41,538 bases of DNA from Pseudomonadota bacterium (GCA_023431345.1 JAEYWK010000230.1:1-41538); one strand, 5' to 3'; shown: positions 17,259 through 26,216, counted from the stretch's first letter. Notes: generated by a model not told the origin, from the letters alone. Program-made: numbers and translations.

Positions 17259-18422
17259 ATGTGGTCTCGTCCCTTCCCGAAGCTGGCCCTGGCGCTCGGC
17301 GCTGCTCTGTCTTTCGTGCCCTTCGCCTGCGGGCGGAGCGGCGGCACGCAGCAGCTGCCCTCGGCGACGCCGACGGCATCGACGGCCGCGCCGCTCTCGA
17401 GCGCGGCTCGGGGCATCGAGGCCGGCGCGCGTGACTACGAGCACTACTGTCAGCTGTGTCACGCGAAAGACGGTACGGGCTACGCAGCGGACAACGCGCC
17501 GTCGCTCGTGAGCAAGACGTTCCTCGAAAGCGCCAGCGATGAGTTCATCGCGGCCGGCATCCGCATGGGGCGTCCGGGTACGGCCATGGCCGCCTACGGC
17601 AAGGTGCGCGGTGGACCGCTCGAGGAGTCACAGATCGCCGACATCGTCAGCTTCCTGCGCTCCAAAGGCCCGCGCAATACGCCGCTGCCTGGCGCGACCA
17701 GCGCGGGTGACACCAAGCGCGGCGCCGCCGTGTACGAGAAGAGCTGCGAGAGCTGCCACGGCACGACGACGACGCGCGGCAACGCGCTCAGCTTGTTCAA
17801 TGGCGAGCTGCTGGCGGCCGCCTCCACGCCCTTCCTCCGCTACGCGATCAAGCACGGCCGCCCGCCCACGCCGATGCCCGCGTTCGAGGGCAAGCTGAGC
17901 GAGCAAGAGCTCGACGACGTCGTCGCTTACCTGTGGAGCTTCCGCCCGACGACGCCGACCGCCCCCGTGCAGAACCTCACGGTGCCGAGCGATCTGCCGA
18001 TCGTCATCAACCCCAAGGGGCAGAAGCCGAAATTCACGCTGCGCGCCGAGCGCTTCGTTTCGGCGGAGCAGGTCAAGAAGGCGCTCGACGCCAAGCAGCG
18101 CATCGTGCTCATCGACGCGCGCCCGCCCTCGGATTGGATCCAGTTTCACATCCCCGGAGCGGTTTCGCTGCCGTACCACGATCATTCTCACCTCGAGCGC
18201 ATCCCCAACGACGGCACGTGGGTGGTTGCTTACTGCGCGTGCCCCCATCACGCCTCGGGAGAGGTCGTCGACGCGCTCCGCAAGCGGGGCTACCCGAACA
18301 CGGCCGTGCTCGACGAGGGCATCCTGTTTTGGCGAGATCGCGGCTACCCGCTCGCGGGCGAGTCGGTCAAGCCGAGCCCATCGGCGGCCCGACCCGCGCC
18401 CTCCGCGCGTCCCGCCAAATGA
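17259..18422 (+). CDS. Diheme cytochrome c fused to a rhodanese domain, probable lipoprotein
   Basis: 387 residues from ATG 17259. The first 24 residues are a hydrophobic signal ending at Cys24 (a loose lipobox, PFAC), followed by a Pro/Ser/Ala linker. Two cytochrome c domains follow, with heme sites CQLCH (64-68) and CESCH (163-167). Likely axial Met residues lie in 'GRPGTAMAAYG' and 'PPTPMPAFEG'. The C-terminal part (about 265-370) is a rhodanese domain: 'IVLIDARPPSDWIQFHIPGA', then 'VVAYCACPHHAS' with the catalytic Cys326, and 'LDEGILFWRDRGYPL'. The combination suggests periplasmic sulfur or persulfide chemistry coupled to electron transfer. Partner proteins are not present here apart from the divergent lipoprotein pirin. 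Confidence 0.9.
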   Translation: MWSRPFPKLALALGAALSFVPFACGRSGGTQQLPSATPTASTAAPLSSAARGIEAGARDYEHYCQLCHAKDGTGYAADNAPSLVSKTFLESASDEFIAAGIRMGRPGTAMAAYGKVRGGPLEESQIADIVSFLRSKGPRNTPLPGATSAGDTKRGAAVYEKSCESCHGTTTTRGNALSLFNGELLAAASTPFLRYAIKHGRPPTPMPAFEGKLSEQELDDVVAYLWSFRPTTPTAPVQNLTVPSDLPIVINPKGQKPKFTLRAERFVSAEQVKKALDAKQRIVLIDARPPSDWIQFHIPGAVSLPYHDHSHLERIPNDGTWVVAYCACPHHASGEVVDALRKRGYPNTAVLDEGILFWRDRGYPLAGESVKPSPSAARPAPSARPAK

Positions 18423-18479
18423 CCGGGACGCGGGCGGCCTTCACCTGCTCGCCCTGGGTTTCACGGCTGAAAACGAGAC

Positions 18480-19496
18480 CTACTGCGCCGCAATGGCTTC
18501 GCGCAGCAGGCGCCGCGCGCGGCTGAGCCAGTAGTCGTTGGTCAGGCGCTCCTGCACCTCGGGTCGCGAGAACGCGCCTTCGTGGGCGTCGCGCCAGCGC
18601 ACGAGGTTTTCGGGGGTGATTTCCCGCCAATCGTCGACGATCACCACCGGTAGACCTTCGTAGAGCGGATCGATCGACGAGCGCTTCACGATCGGAATGT
18701 TGCCGAGGACGAGCGACTCCCACGTGCGGTGGCAGTCGAGGCCGTTGCCGTGGGGGCTGACCACGAAGGCGAAGCGCGTCTTCTCTCGCCACAGCTCGAT
18801 ACGCTTGAGCTTGCGGCTTTGAAAGACCACGCTCGGGTTGCCTTGGAGCGCGCGCTGCACGCTGTCGCGATCGTCACCCCAGACCATGTCCTTGCGTTTG
18901 TTGAAGTGAAAATCGGCGTGGGCTTGCAGCAGGCGCTCGCGGGTCGCCGGCATGTCGGCGACGAGCGCCTCGAGCTCGGCTTCCTGCTCGGCGGGCGTGG
19001 CTTGCTCGTGACCCCAACGCGGACCATTGCTGATGGTGTGGAAATCGAGCCCGATCGGCAGCACTCGTAGCTTCGGGTGCGTCGCGCCCCGGTCGAGGTT
19101 TTGGCTGAACCAATACACGAGCCGAGGGCTGTCGAGCAGCTCTTGGCTGCCGGCGAAGCTGCCCGGGATCGACCAGTCTTCGTCGCCGGTGAGCAGCGCG
19201 AACCTCGCCTGGATGCGCGGCAGCGCCTCCTCGACGAACTGCGGCAGAGCGATCAGCCGCATCCACACCAGGTCGCCGTCCTTCACGGCGTCGAACGCGC
19301 GCGGATCGAAGCGGAGCGCCGCGCGCCCACCGCGCTGCCCGCGCACGAACGAGAGCCCACCGTGGTGGTCACAGCCGAGCGCCAGGCCGCGACTCCACAC
19401 GTACTTCGTGGGCGCAAACGGGCCGAGCGAGCGGGCGCGGTAAGCGGCCTCCCAGGCGCCGAAGGTGGCGGCGGCGCGGTTCCATAGGCGCTTCAT
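18480..19496 (-). CDS. Exostosin-like (GT47-type) glycosyltransferase
   Basis: 338 residues from ATG 19496. The central and C-terminal part has the exostosin pattern: 'RLVYWFSQNL', 'FQSRKLKRIELWREKTRFAF', 'VVSPHGNGLDCHRTWESLVLG', 'IPIVKRSSIDPLYEGLPVV' and 'WREITPENL'. This is the nucleotide-sugar-binding half of GT47-like enzymes. There is no clear membrane anchor. Its start overlaps the stop of the upstream GT4 gene (ATGA, 19493-19496), so it is the third and last gene of a glycosyltransferase operon, probably making a surface polysaccharide or glycolipid. Confidence 0.83.
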   Translation of the reverse strand: MKRLWNRAAATFGAWEAAYRARSLGPFAPTKYVWSRGLALGCDHHGGLSFVRGQRGGRAALRFDPRAFDAVKDGDLVWMRLIALPQFVEEALPRIQARFALLTGDEDWSIPGSFAGSQELLDSPRLVYWFSQNLDRGATHPKLRVLPIGLDFHTISNGPRWGHEQATPAEQEAELEALVADMPATRERLLQAHADFHFNKRKDMVWGDDRDSVQRALQGNPSVVFQSRKLKRIELWREKTRFAFVVSPHGNGLDCHRTWESLVLGNIPIVKRSSIDPLYEGLPVVIVDDWREITPENLVRWRDAHEGAFSRPEVQERLTNDYWLSRARRLLREAIAAQ

Positions 19497-20689
19497 GACG
19501 ACTCCTCGAGGGCTCGCGCATAGGAGGCGAGCGTTTCCGCGGCGCAGCGCTCCCACGTGAAGCGCTGGGCGTGAGCCAAGCCGCGACTCCGTAGCTCTGC
19601 GCGCAGCGCGGAGTCGGACACCAGCCGCTCGAGCTCCCGCGCGAACGGCTCTTCTTCCAGCGCCTCGAGCGTCAGCGCCGCGTCGCCCGCCACCTCGCCC
19701 AGAGACGACAGCGCGGTGGTCAGGGTTGGAGCGCCGCAGGCCATCGCTTCCAGCACCGTGAGGCCGAAGCCCTCGTACGACGAAGGGAAGACGTGCGCCA
19801 AGCACTGGCGGTAGAGCGGGGTCACGAGCTCGTCGGGCACGTAACCGAGCAGCGTGAGCTCGCGCCGCACGCCGCAGAGCTCCGCTTCGCGCTCGAGCTG
19901 AGCGCGCTGGCGCTGCGAGAGCGGGCCCGCCATGACCAAGCTCACGTCGCGGAATACGTTGCTCCGCGCGAACGCCCGCACCAATAGCGGCAGGTTTTTG
20001 CGCGCGTCGCCCGCGCCGAGATACAGCAAGAAAGGTCGAGCAATGCCCAGCTGGCTAGCGAGCAGGGCGCTCTCGTCGGGTGACGCTCCCACGTTGAAGC
20101 GGTGGTGGTCGACCCCGTGGTGGACGACGTCGATGCGCTCGGGAGGGAGCTGGAGCTGCTCGATCAGATCGCGACGCGTCGCGTGGCTGATGGCGATCAC
20201 GCGCGCCGCCGTTCCGTAGCGGGCCTGGTCGCGGGCGCGCTGCAGGGCGCGCGAGCCGGGCAGCGCCGACAAGTATTCCTCGTGCAGCACGAGCGGGATC
20301 AAATCGTGGCAGGTGACGATGCGCCGCCGTCGCCGCGACAGCGGTGTCCCGGGCGGGTCGGGCAGGTGGGCGAGGCGGCACGGAGCGCGATTGAGCAGGC
20401 TGCCGAGGAACAAGCGACGCTCGAGCTTGTGGCGCTGGTAGCGGAGATCCGAGAGCGACACCGACGGATCGCCGGTGAAGCCCAGCGTCGGATCGAGCGC
20501 GCCCTCGACGCGCCCTCGGTGCCGGATCAGGCCTGAGAGCGTGAGGTCGCGGCCGGGGAGGTCCGGGTACCGGTCCTGCCACTCGGCGCGTCGCGACAGC
20601 GAGCCGCACAAGCTTTGCACGTAGCGCCCGATGCCGCGCTCGCGCGAGGTCGTGTTGAGCGCCGTCATGTCGATCAGCACGTCGATCAT
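19493..20689 (-). CDS. GT4 family glycosyltransferase
   Basis: 398 residues from ATG 20689. The start 'IDVLIDMTALNTTSRERGIGRYVQ' is the N-terminal loop of GT4 enzymes that bind the acceptor. The C-terminal Rossmann half has 'PFLLYLGAGDARKNLPLLV', 'LTLLGYVPDELVTPLYR' and the E-x7-E motif region 'FPSSYEGFGLTVLEAMACG'. These enzymes are retaining transferases that use nucleotide sugars. It overlaps the preceding glycosyltransferase gene and the following one by ATGA junctions, so translation is coupled along the operon. Confidence 0.92.
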   Translation of the reverse strand: MIDVLIDMTALNTTSRERGIGRYVQSLCGSLSRRAEWQDRYPDLPGRDLTLSGLIRHRGRVEGALDPTLGFTGDPSVSLSDLRYQRHKLERRLFLGSLLNRAPCRLAHLPDPPGTPLSRRRRRIVTCHDLIPLVLHEEYLSALPGSRALQRARDQARYGTAARVIAISHATRRDLIEQLQLPPERIDVVHHGVDHHRFNVGASPDESALLASQLGIARPFLLYLGAGDARKNLPLLVRAFARSNVFRDVSLVMAGPLSQRQRAQLEREAELCGVRRELTLLGYVPDELVTPLYRQCLAHVFPSSYEGFGLTVLEAMACGAPTLTTALSSLGEVAGDAALTLEALEEEPFARELERLVSDSALRAELRSRGLAHAQRFTWERCAAETLASYARALEESS

Positions 20690-21861
20690 CGCGCTGGCTC
20701 TCGCTGGGCGCGAGCGAAGGCTGCGGCCGCTTCGCGGTAAACTTCGAGGGTCGCGCGCGCGGTGCGGTCCCAATCGAAGGCGCGGGCGCGCGCGAGGCCC
20801 CGCGCGCGGAGCGACTCGCGCACGCCGGGCTCGCGGAGCTCGCGCAGCCGCCGAGCGAGCTCCGCGTCGTCGCCGGCCTCGGCTTGCAGGCCCGCGCCGC
20901 CGAGCACCTCGAGCAGCGCGGGGGTATCGCTCCCGATCACGGGGCACCCGCTGGCCATGGCTTCGACGGCGGGGATGCCGAAGCCCTCGATGAGCGAGGG
21001 CTGAAGCAGGGCGCGAGCGCTTTGGAGCAGCGCGAGCAGCTGCTCGCCGGACACCGCAGGCAAGAACCGCAAGCGCGGCGCCACGCCGAGGCGCTCGGCC
21101 AGACCGAGCAGACGCCGTGCCCCCGTCGCGCGTTGAATCAGCACGAGCAGCTCGTCGTCGAGCGCGGCACGAGCAAACGCCCGCAGCGCGACCTCGTGTC
21201 CCTTGTAGGGCTCGTTCTTGCCGACGACCAAGAAGTAGGGCGCGGCGCTGCCGATCACCGCGGCGGCCACGCGCGCCGCCGCGCCCGCGTCTTCAGGCGG
21301 CGCGAAGCGAGTATCGGCCGCGTTGTGCGTCACGACCACGCGGCCTTCGCACGCGGGCGCCACCGCGAGCATACGCGCGCGCGTCGCCTCCGACACCGCG
21401 ATCAGGCGCGTCGCGCGTTCGAGCGCCCAGCGCATGCCGCGCTGGTAGTAGTGCTTGCGCACCTGCCGCATCAGCGGCCGCCCTTCGACCAGGTGCGGCT
21501 GCTCGAGCCACATCAGGTCGTGCACGGTAACGACGGTCGCGCACGGCAGGCCGCGACCGAGCAAGCTGAACGGAAAGTGCACCACGTCGTTCGGGTTCAA
21601 TCGTCCGAGGCGGTGGGGCGTGAGCAGCGTGCGCAGCCCGTCGGATGGCGCCGCCACGGGGCTCGCGCTGACGTTCGGCCCCGTCACGGGCCAGGGGCGC
21701 GCGGGATGCGTCCAGAAATGGAAGCATTGGCGCTCGTCGAGGCGCGGCAGCCGCTCGACCAGCGCCTCGACGTAGCGACCGATGCCGCTCGGCCGGGGCT
21801 CCACATAACGCGCGTCGATGACGAAGCGGCCCGCGCTGGGGTCTCGAGCGGGGAAGGTCAT
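20686..21861 (-). CDS. GT4 family glycosyltransferase, first gene of the operon
   Basis: 391 residues, ATG at 21861. Typical GT4 layout: 'VIDARYVEPRPSGIGRYVEA' at the N-terminus, 'VVTVHDLMWLEQP', 'LIAVSEATRARML', 'YFLVVGKNEPYKGHEVAL' and 'LLQPSLIEGFGIPAVEAMA' with the conserved Glu pair. It is a likely mannosyl- or related hexosyltransferase; the sugar cannot be told. It heads a run of three overlapping glycosyltransferase genes on this strand. There is no polymerase or flippase gene beside them, so the rest of the pathway must lie elsewhere. Confidence 0.92.
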   Translation of the reverse strand: MTFPARDPSAGRFVIDARYVEPRPSGIGRYVEALVERLPRLDERQCFHFWTHPARPWPVTGPNVSASPVAAPSDGLRTLLTPHRLGRLNPNDVVHFPFSLLGRGLPCATVVTVHDLMWLEQPHLVEGRPLMRQVRKHYYQRGMRWALERATRLIAVSEATRARMLAVAPACEGRVVVTHNAADTRFAPPEDAGAAARVAAAVIGSAAPYFLVVGKNEPYKGHEVALRAFARAALDDELLVLIQRATGARRLLGLAERLGVAPRLRFLPAVSGEQLLALLQSARALLQPSLIEGFGIPAVEAMASGCPVIGSDTPALLEVLGGAGLQAEAGDDAELARRLRELREPGVRESLRARGLARARAFDWDRTARATLEVYREAAAAFARAQREPAR

Positions 21862-22162
21862 GGCCGGCGCGCGCGCAACCTAACCCCAAGCGCCGCGATC
21901 GCCAAATCGCGCGCCGATCGCGCTGTCCGCGAAGCTAGTCGCAGCTGTTTCGGTGCCAGCCGCGTTCATCGAAGGCACTTCATGATGCCTGGCGGTCAGC
22001 CGGCCCATGCTGTCTGTCTGTGCAGGTCCTGCGCGCGAGCGCCTGCGCGGTCAGTCAACAGTGGGGCTTGGCAAGGTGCCGGTCCTTGCGCATCATGTGC
22101 GCCAATCTGCCGCCCTTGTCGGCCGCCGCTGTGAGCGGCGCTGAGCGAGGGGAGTTGTCGCC
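21862..22162. other. Divergent intergenic region, no gene seen
   Basis: This stretch separates the divergent glycosyltransferase operon and the gene at 22163. I see no credible ORF. A perfect 7-bp hairpin (22124-22140, CGCCGCT/AGCGGCG) sits just before the GAGGGGAG ribosome-binding site of the downstream gene. Promoters are expected here on both strands but none stands out. Confidence 0.5.
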
Positions 22163-22921
22163 ATGCGTACCAGCGATCCGCCAGAAGAGCTCGCCCCCAC
22201 TGAGTCCGGCACGGTCTTGTCGCGGGAGATTCTCACTCCGCGCGGTGGGTTCATGGCTCGACCCGGCTTGAAGCAGCCGCCCCGGCACGCCGTCGTCGTG
22301 CGCGGTGGCGACGCGCCGCTCACCGGGGAGATCCCGGTCGCGCGCTCCAGCTTTCTGCCGCCCCCGCCGCCGAGCGATCCCGAGGCGCTGGCCCTGAGCG
22401 AGAAAGACACGCTGCGCGCGATCCCGAGACGGAGCGCGCCGCCGCCCGACCTCTCTCCGGTACCGCTCGCGGTCTTGCCTGCCGCTGGCGCGCCCGCTTC
22501 CGTTCCCCCGCCTGCGTCCCCGCGCCCACGAGGCTTCGACTCGCTGCGACCCGTCGTGGAGTCGGTGCCGCCGCCGAGCGACGCGCCGGTCGTAGCGGAC
22601 GACGTGGCGCCGCGCTCGCGTCAGCGTCGACGCTCGTGGTGGACGATCGTGGCCGCGGCTGCATTCGGTTTGCTGCTCGGCGTCGTCTCGGTTGCGACGA
22701 CGGTGAGCGTGCGTGAATCGAGCGCGACGCACGCCGCCGCCCCTCCCCGCGCGGTGACGCTTCAGCCGACGCCCGCCGCGCCCGCCGCGCCGCAAGAGGC
22801 CGCCGCCCCTGCGGCCGCCGCGTCGAGCGACGCGGAGCCATTCGTCGCGTCGAGCGCCGCGCCGCGGCCGGCGGAGCCGAAGCGCCCGCCGCCGGTGGGC
22901 GTCAAGCGCAGCATCTTCTGA
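22163..22921 (+). CDS. Pro/Ala-rich single-pass membrane protein, function unknown
   Basis: 252 residues from ATG 22163, preceded by GAGGGGAG. The first 150 residues are rich in Pro, Ser and Arg with no recognisable fold. A basic cluster (RSRQRRRSWW) leads into one hydrophobic helix at about 160-180 ('TIVAAAAFGLLLGVVSVATT'), then a 70-residue Ala/Pro-rich tail. The helix and flanking charge suggest a cytoplasmic N-terminus and a periplasmic tail. Similar Pro-rich one-helix proteins are common in myxobacteria and are often linked to kinase signalling, but nothing here proves that. The composition matches the genome's coding style. Confidence 0.72.
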   Translation: MRTSDPPEELAPTESGTVLSREILTPRGGFMARPGLKQPPRHAVVVRGGDAPLTGEIPVARSSFLPPPPPSDPEALALSEKDTLRAIPRRSAPPPDLSPVPLAVLPAAGAPASVPPPASPRPRGFDSLRPVVESVPPPSDAPVVADDVAPRSRQRRRSWWTIVAAAAFGLLLGVVSVATTVSVRESSATHAAAPPRAVTLQPTPAAPAAPQEAAAPAAAASSDAEPFVASSAAPRPAEPKRPPPVGVKRSIF

Positions 22922-22927
22922 GCCCCG

Positions 22928-24118
22928 TCAGTTGACGACGACGCGGTCGACGCAGCCGAACACGACGTCGAGCTTGCCCTTCGCGTCGGCCTTCACCGCG
23001 TTGCACGTGGCTTCACACAGCTGAATCGCCCGGGGAGCCTTGGGATCGTCGTAGCGCCAAGCCACGTCACCCGTGCACTCGGTGCCGTACTTGAGCGACG
23101 TCTTCTCCGTGCCTTCTCCCGAGAACTGCACGTCCACCTTGTCGGGGTCGAGCGTCTTGCCGGCAGGCGGAGCGGGGATGTCGAGGTCGCACGAGATCGA
23201 CTTGCCGCGGATCAGGTTGATGGCGTTGAGCAGCGAGGTGCGAGTGCTCTCCGGGTCGTCGAGCGCGACGATGAACGCAGCGTCGGTGCCGCCGCCCTTG
23301 GCGATGGCGTCGAGTGACGCGAGCTCCTCGCCGACGCCGATCACGTAGGTGGGGATGGTGCTTGCTACGCGCTCGGCCGCCTTGGCGGTATTGGCGATCG
23401 TGTTACCGCTGCAAGACACGGGCTCGCCGTCCGTCACCATCACGATCGCCACCTTGCGCGCGGGATCTTCAGCCAAGAGACTCTCGGCGTACTTGATGGT
23501 TCCGGTCAGCGCGGGCGTCGTGGGCGTGCCGTACTCGTTGGGCGGATCGATGACCGCGATGGCGTCGGCGAAGGCTTGGGTGTTGGGTAGCGCGGTGGGA
23601 GTGACCACCGGATCGACATAGGCGTCCGAGTTGCAGTCCGCGGGCTGACTGCTCTTGGCCGGCCCCGTCGTCTTGTTCTGGTTGAGCGGGAACAAGCTCA
23701 ACGACGCCATGATACCGCTCGACTCCTGGTCGGCGAAAAACGACTTGAGCGCCGCCGTCACCGGATCCCACTTCTCGGCGCGGTTGCCGTGCTCACCGTC
23801 ACCCATGCTGCCCGACTCATCGAGCAAGAAGACGAGGTACACCGGCGATAGCTCGGCCTGCTCGTTGGCGGCTGCGCATTGCTCGATGCCACCCGCGCCG
23901 TCCCCGCCGTTGCTGGTGGTGCCACCGAGCGACGGACCGTTCGAGCCGAAGCTCGGCGTTCCCCCCGTGCTCTGGCCGGCGCTGGGCGTTGTCGAGCCGC
24001 CGCTGCTCTGCGCGGCCCCGCCTTCTACATGGCTCTCTGGCGGACCGTCGCCGCACGCCCCCACCAGGACAGCGAGCGCAAGTACTGCTGTCGACCCCAA
24101 ACCGAATAGCGTCCGCAT
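22928..24118 (-). CDS. VWA-domain lipoprotein
   Basis: 396 residues from ATG 24118; an upstream TTG (24178) would add 20 residues before the signal and is less likely. The signal 'MRTLFGLGSTAVLALAVLVGAC' (in part LVGAC) has a good lipobox. A Gly/Ser/Thr-rich linker follows to about residue 75. The von Willebrand A domain (about 95-300) has the MIDAS motif DESGSMG and 'VAIVMVTDGEP'. The last 90 residues carry several Cys that could form disulfides. It is probably displayed on the cell surface or in the periplasm and binds a protein or metal-dependent ligand. Such lipoproteins are abundant in myxobacteria; the partner is unknown. Confidence 0.88.
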   Translation of the reverse strand: MRTLFGLGSTAVLALAVLVGACGDGPPESHVEGGAAQSSGGSTTPSAGQSTGGTPSFGSNGPSLGGTTSNGGDGAGGIEQCAAANEQAELSPVYLVFLLDESGSMGDGEHGNRAEKWDPVTAALKSFFADQESSGIMASLSLFPLNQNKTTGPAKSSQPADCNSDAYVDPVVTPTALPNTQAFADAIAVIDPPNEYGTPTTPALTGTIKYAESLLAEDPARKVAIVMVTDGEPVSCSGNTIANTAKAAERVASTIPTYVIGVGEELASLDAIAKGGGTDAAFIVALDDPESTRTSLLNAINLIRGKSISCDLDIPAPPAGKTLDPDKVDVQFSGEGTEKTSLKYGTECTGDVAWRYDDPKAPRAIQLCEATCNAVKADAKGKLDVVFGCVDRVVVN

Positions 24119-24642
24119 CCCCTGCAGTGTATGCGGCGCGCGTCGGGTCAACACGGAAAAATAGACTGCCAATATCAAGTTGGTCGCCTATCAACCTGAA
24201 GGGTGGCATGCGTGGTGACGTTGGAGACGGTGTGCGTCTGCGTGAGCGGGGGCGCGCGCTGTGCGCTGTCGCGTTGCCTCCGGCGGAGTCGCTCTCACGA
24301 AGTCGCTCCAGCGGAGTCGCTCTAGCGGAGTCGCTCCAGCGGAGTCGCTCTAACGAGTCACTCCCACGGAGTCGCTCCCACGGAATCGCTCCCACGGAAT
24401 CGCGCTCATCTGCGCCGCGATGCTGCTGGCGACAGCTCGCGCCTCGTTCGCGGGGTGGCAGGCAGGTCTGCGTGCTGCTGACGGTGCGCGCCCGCAGCCC
24501 TGCACCTGACGCAGCCGCATGATCGCGTAGCGCAGCGGTTTTTCCGCAGAGCGCAAGCGTGAGCGCGGCCACGGTGCTGTGACTTTTAGACACGCGGCCG
24601 CTCGATCGACGGCACCCGAGACCTGGTGTAGGAGCTTGGCGC
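24119..24642. other. Divergent intergenic region with a repeat array
   Basis: Between the VWA lipoprotein and sodC genes there is no convincing gene. The left end is AT-rich (24160-24185) and probably holds the VWA promoter. The middle holds the 14-bp repeats at 24284-24410. The right end carries AGGAG (24630-24634) for sodC. Confidence 0.55.
24284..24410. repeat. Degenerate tandem array of about nine 14-bp units
   Basis: The unit is close to CGGAGTCGCTCYMR, repeated about nine times with small changes (13-14 bp each). Each unit contains GGAG-TCG-CTCC, a short inverted repeat, and the junctions (CTCC-N3-GGAG) are inverted repeats as well, so single strands could fold into a chain of small hairpins. 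The period is not a multiple of three, so it is unlikely to be coding. It could be a protein-binding array or a slippage product. Confidence 0.85.
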
Positions 24643-25266
24643 ATGAAGAAGTCTTTCATCACCAGCAGCATCGCTTTGGCTCTCTTTGCCGCCGCTTGCG
24701 CCAGCACGCCCCCGGAGCCCGCTGCGGCTCCGGAAGCCGCCGCGCCGCCGGCCGAGCCCGCGCCGGCTCCGGCAGAGGCGGCTCCGGAAGCCGCGCCCGA
24801 AGCGGCCGCGCCCGCCGCCCCGCCCCGCACCATCGAGGTAACGCTCGAGCCGAAGAGCAAGTCCAAGCTGGTCGGCAAGGCGACGTTCACCGAGACGGAA
24901 GGCGGCGTGCACGTCGTGCTCAACGTCGAAGGCATCGAGCCCGGCGACCACGGCACTCACATCCACGAGACGGGCGACTGCAGCTCGCCGGACGGCAAGA
25001 GCGCCGGCGGCCACTTCAACCCCCACACGAAAGATCATGGGCTGCCCGGCGCCGAAAAGCGCCACCTCGGCGACTTGGGCAACATCACCATCGGTAAGGA
25101 CGGCAAAGGCACGCTCGAGATCACGGCGCCGGGCGCGAACTTGAAGGAAGGCGACGCTTCGTCCTTCGTCGGCCGCGCCATCATCGTGCACGCCAAGAAA
25201 GACGACGGCGGTCAGCCTGTCGGCAACGCGGGGGACCGGGTTGGCTGCGGCGTGATCAAAGGCTAG
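24643..25266 (+). CDS. sodC: Cu/Zn superoxide dismutase, lipoprotein
   Basis: 207 residues. A short signal with lipobox AAAC (Cys19) and a 40-residue Ala/Pro/Glu linker precede the SOD domain. All metal ligands are visible: His106, His108, His124, His183 for copper; His124, His132, His141 and Asp144 for zinc. The Cys113-Cys202 pair can form the conserved disulfide, and the active-site Arg is Arg199 in 'NAGDRVGCGVI'. It removes superoxide in the periplasm or at the outer membrane. AGGAG lies eight bases before the ATG. Its last 11 bases overlap the 3' end of the convergent coiled-coil gene. Confidence 0.95.
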   Translation: MKKSFITSSIALALFAAACASTPPEPAAAPEAAAPPAEPAPAPAEAAPEAAPEAAAPAAPPRTIEVTLEPKSKSKLVGKATFTETEGGVHVVLNVEGIEPGDHGTHIHETGDCSSPDGKSAGGHFNPHTKDHGLPGAEKRHLGDLGNITIGKDGKGTLEITAPGANLKEGDASSFVGRAIIVHAKKDDGGQPVGNAGDRVGCGVIKG

Positions 25267-26032
25267 CCAGCTTCGCTTCCAGCTCCTCGATCAAGGAGCG
25301 CGTCTCCACCAAGGCGCGCTCCTTTTCGTCGAGCTCGCGGCGCAGCTCGCTCGCTTCCAGAGCTTGCGCCTCGCGCAGCGCTCGAGCCTGCTGGAGCGCT
25401 GCGCTGAGCCGCTCACGCTCGGCCTTCCGGCGAGCCCGCTCCTCTTCTTCTCGCTTCCGCGCTTCCGCGGCCCGCGCGCGCTCCGCCGCCTCGTCCTTGG
25501 AGCTCGGCGCGGGGGACGGGCTCACCCGCGCAGCCGGCGTCGCGTCCGGCTGCGTGCCGAAGGCGCCGAGCGCCTCGAAGCCAGGTGGATCACGATCGGC
25601 GCTGAGCGCGCCGTCGGGCTCGGGCGCGAAGCCGCCGCTTGCGGCCACCGCAGACAGCGTCGTGCTCACGCGCCGCAGCGTGCTGTCGCTGGCCGCGTTG
25701 CCCTCGGCTTGCAGCAAACGTTGGGCGGCCTCCCGCAGCACGGCGAGCGCGTCGCGATGAGCCTTGGTGGCGTCGCGGTCGCCGGCTTTGACGCGCGCGG
25801 CGGCGGCGAGCAACGCTTCGAACGTTGGCTGCTCGTGCCACCACAGTTGGTTCACGGCCCACGCGGAAACGGTGGGACGCGGAAGCTTGCCGAGCCTGGC
25901 TGCGCCCGCTTTGTCGCCGTTTGCTTTCAGGCCGTCCGCGAGCTTCTTACGCAGCGCGACGAACTCGGCGAAGGGCGCCTGATAGAGGGCGGTGACGGCT
26001 GCGTCGAAGGCGGTCGTGGCGGCATCGGTCAT
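25256..26032 (-). CDS. Conserved coiled-coil protein, function unknown
   Basis: 258 residues from ATG 26032; a longer form starting at 26119 is possible but its extra part looks unconserved. The N-terminal 100 residues read 'LYQAPFAEFVALRKKLAD', 'AGAARLGKLPRPTVSAWAVNQL', a conserved pattern found in many actinobacterial and myxobacterial hypothetical proteins. A Pro/Ser-rich linker follows, and residues about 180-258 form a long charged coiled coil rich in Glu, Arg and Ala. It is cytoplasmic. I know of no established function. Confidence 0.8.
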   Translation of the reverse strand: MTDAATTAFDAAVTALYQAPFAEFVALRKKLADGLKANGDKAGAARLGKLPRPTVSAWAVNQLWWHEQPTFEALLAAAARVKAGDRDATKAHRDALAVLREAAQRLLQAEGNAASDSTLRRVSTTLSAVAASGGFAPEPDGALSADRDPPGFEALGAFGTQPDATPAARVSPSPAPSSKDEAAERARAAEARKREEEERARRKAERERLSAALQQARALREAQALEASELRRELDEKERALVETRSLIEELEAKLASL

Positions 26033-26216
26033 GTGGCGAAGGGCGCGTCGGGCGGCAGCCAGAGCCTGCCACGCCCTCGCGTCGTTCCTCGTCGGTGAAT
26101 CACCCTGAGACAGCGACACCCACCTACATTCTCAGCCACTGTCCCCACTCGAGACGGTCCGGACAGTCGGCCGCGAATGGTTTGCCGAAATCATTGGGGA
26201 ATTGGGCGAACTCGCC

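Noticed and set aside
22069..22089. Sigma-54 promoter upstream of the gene at 22163
   Set aside because: TGGCAAG and TTGC are present, but GG and GC are 16 bases apart instead of 10.
24284..24410. CRISPR-like array
   Set aside because: Units are 13-14 bp, directly adjacent and degenerate, with no unique spacers and no cas genes.
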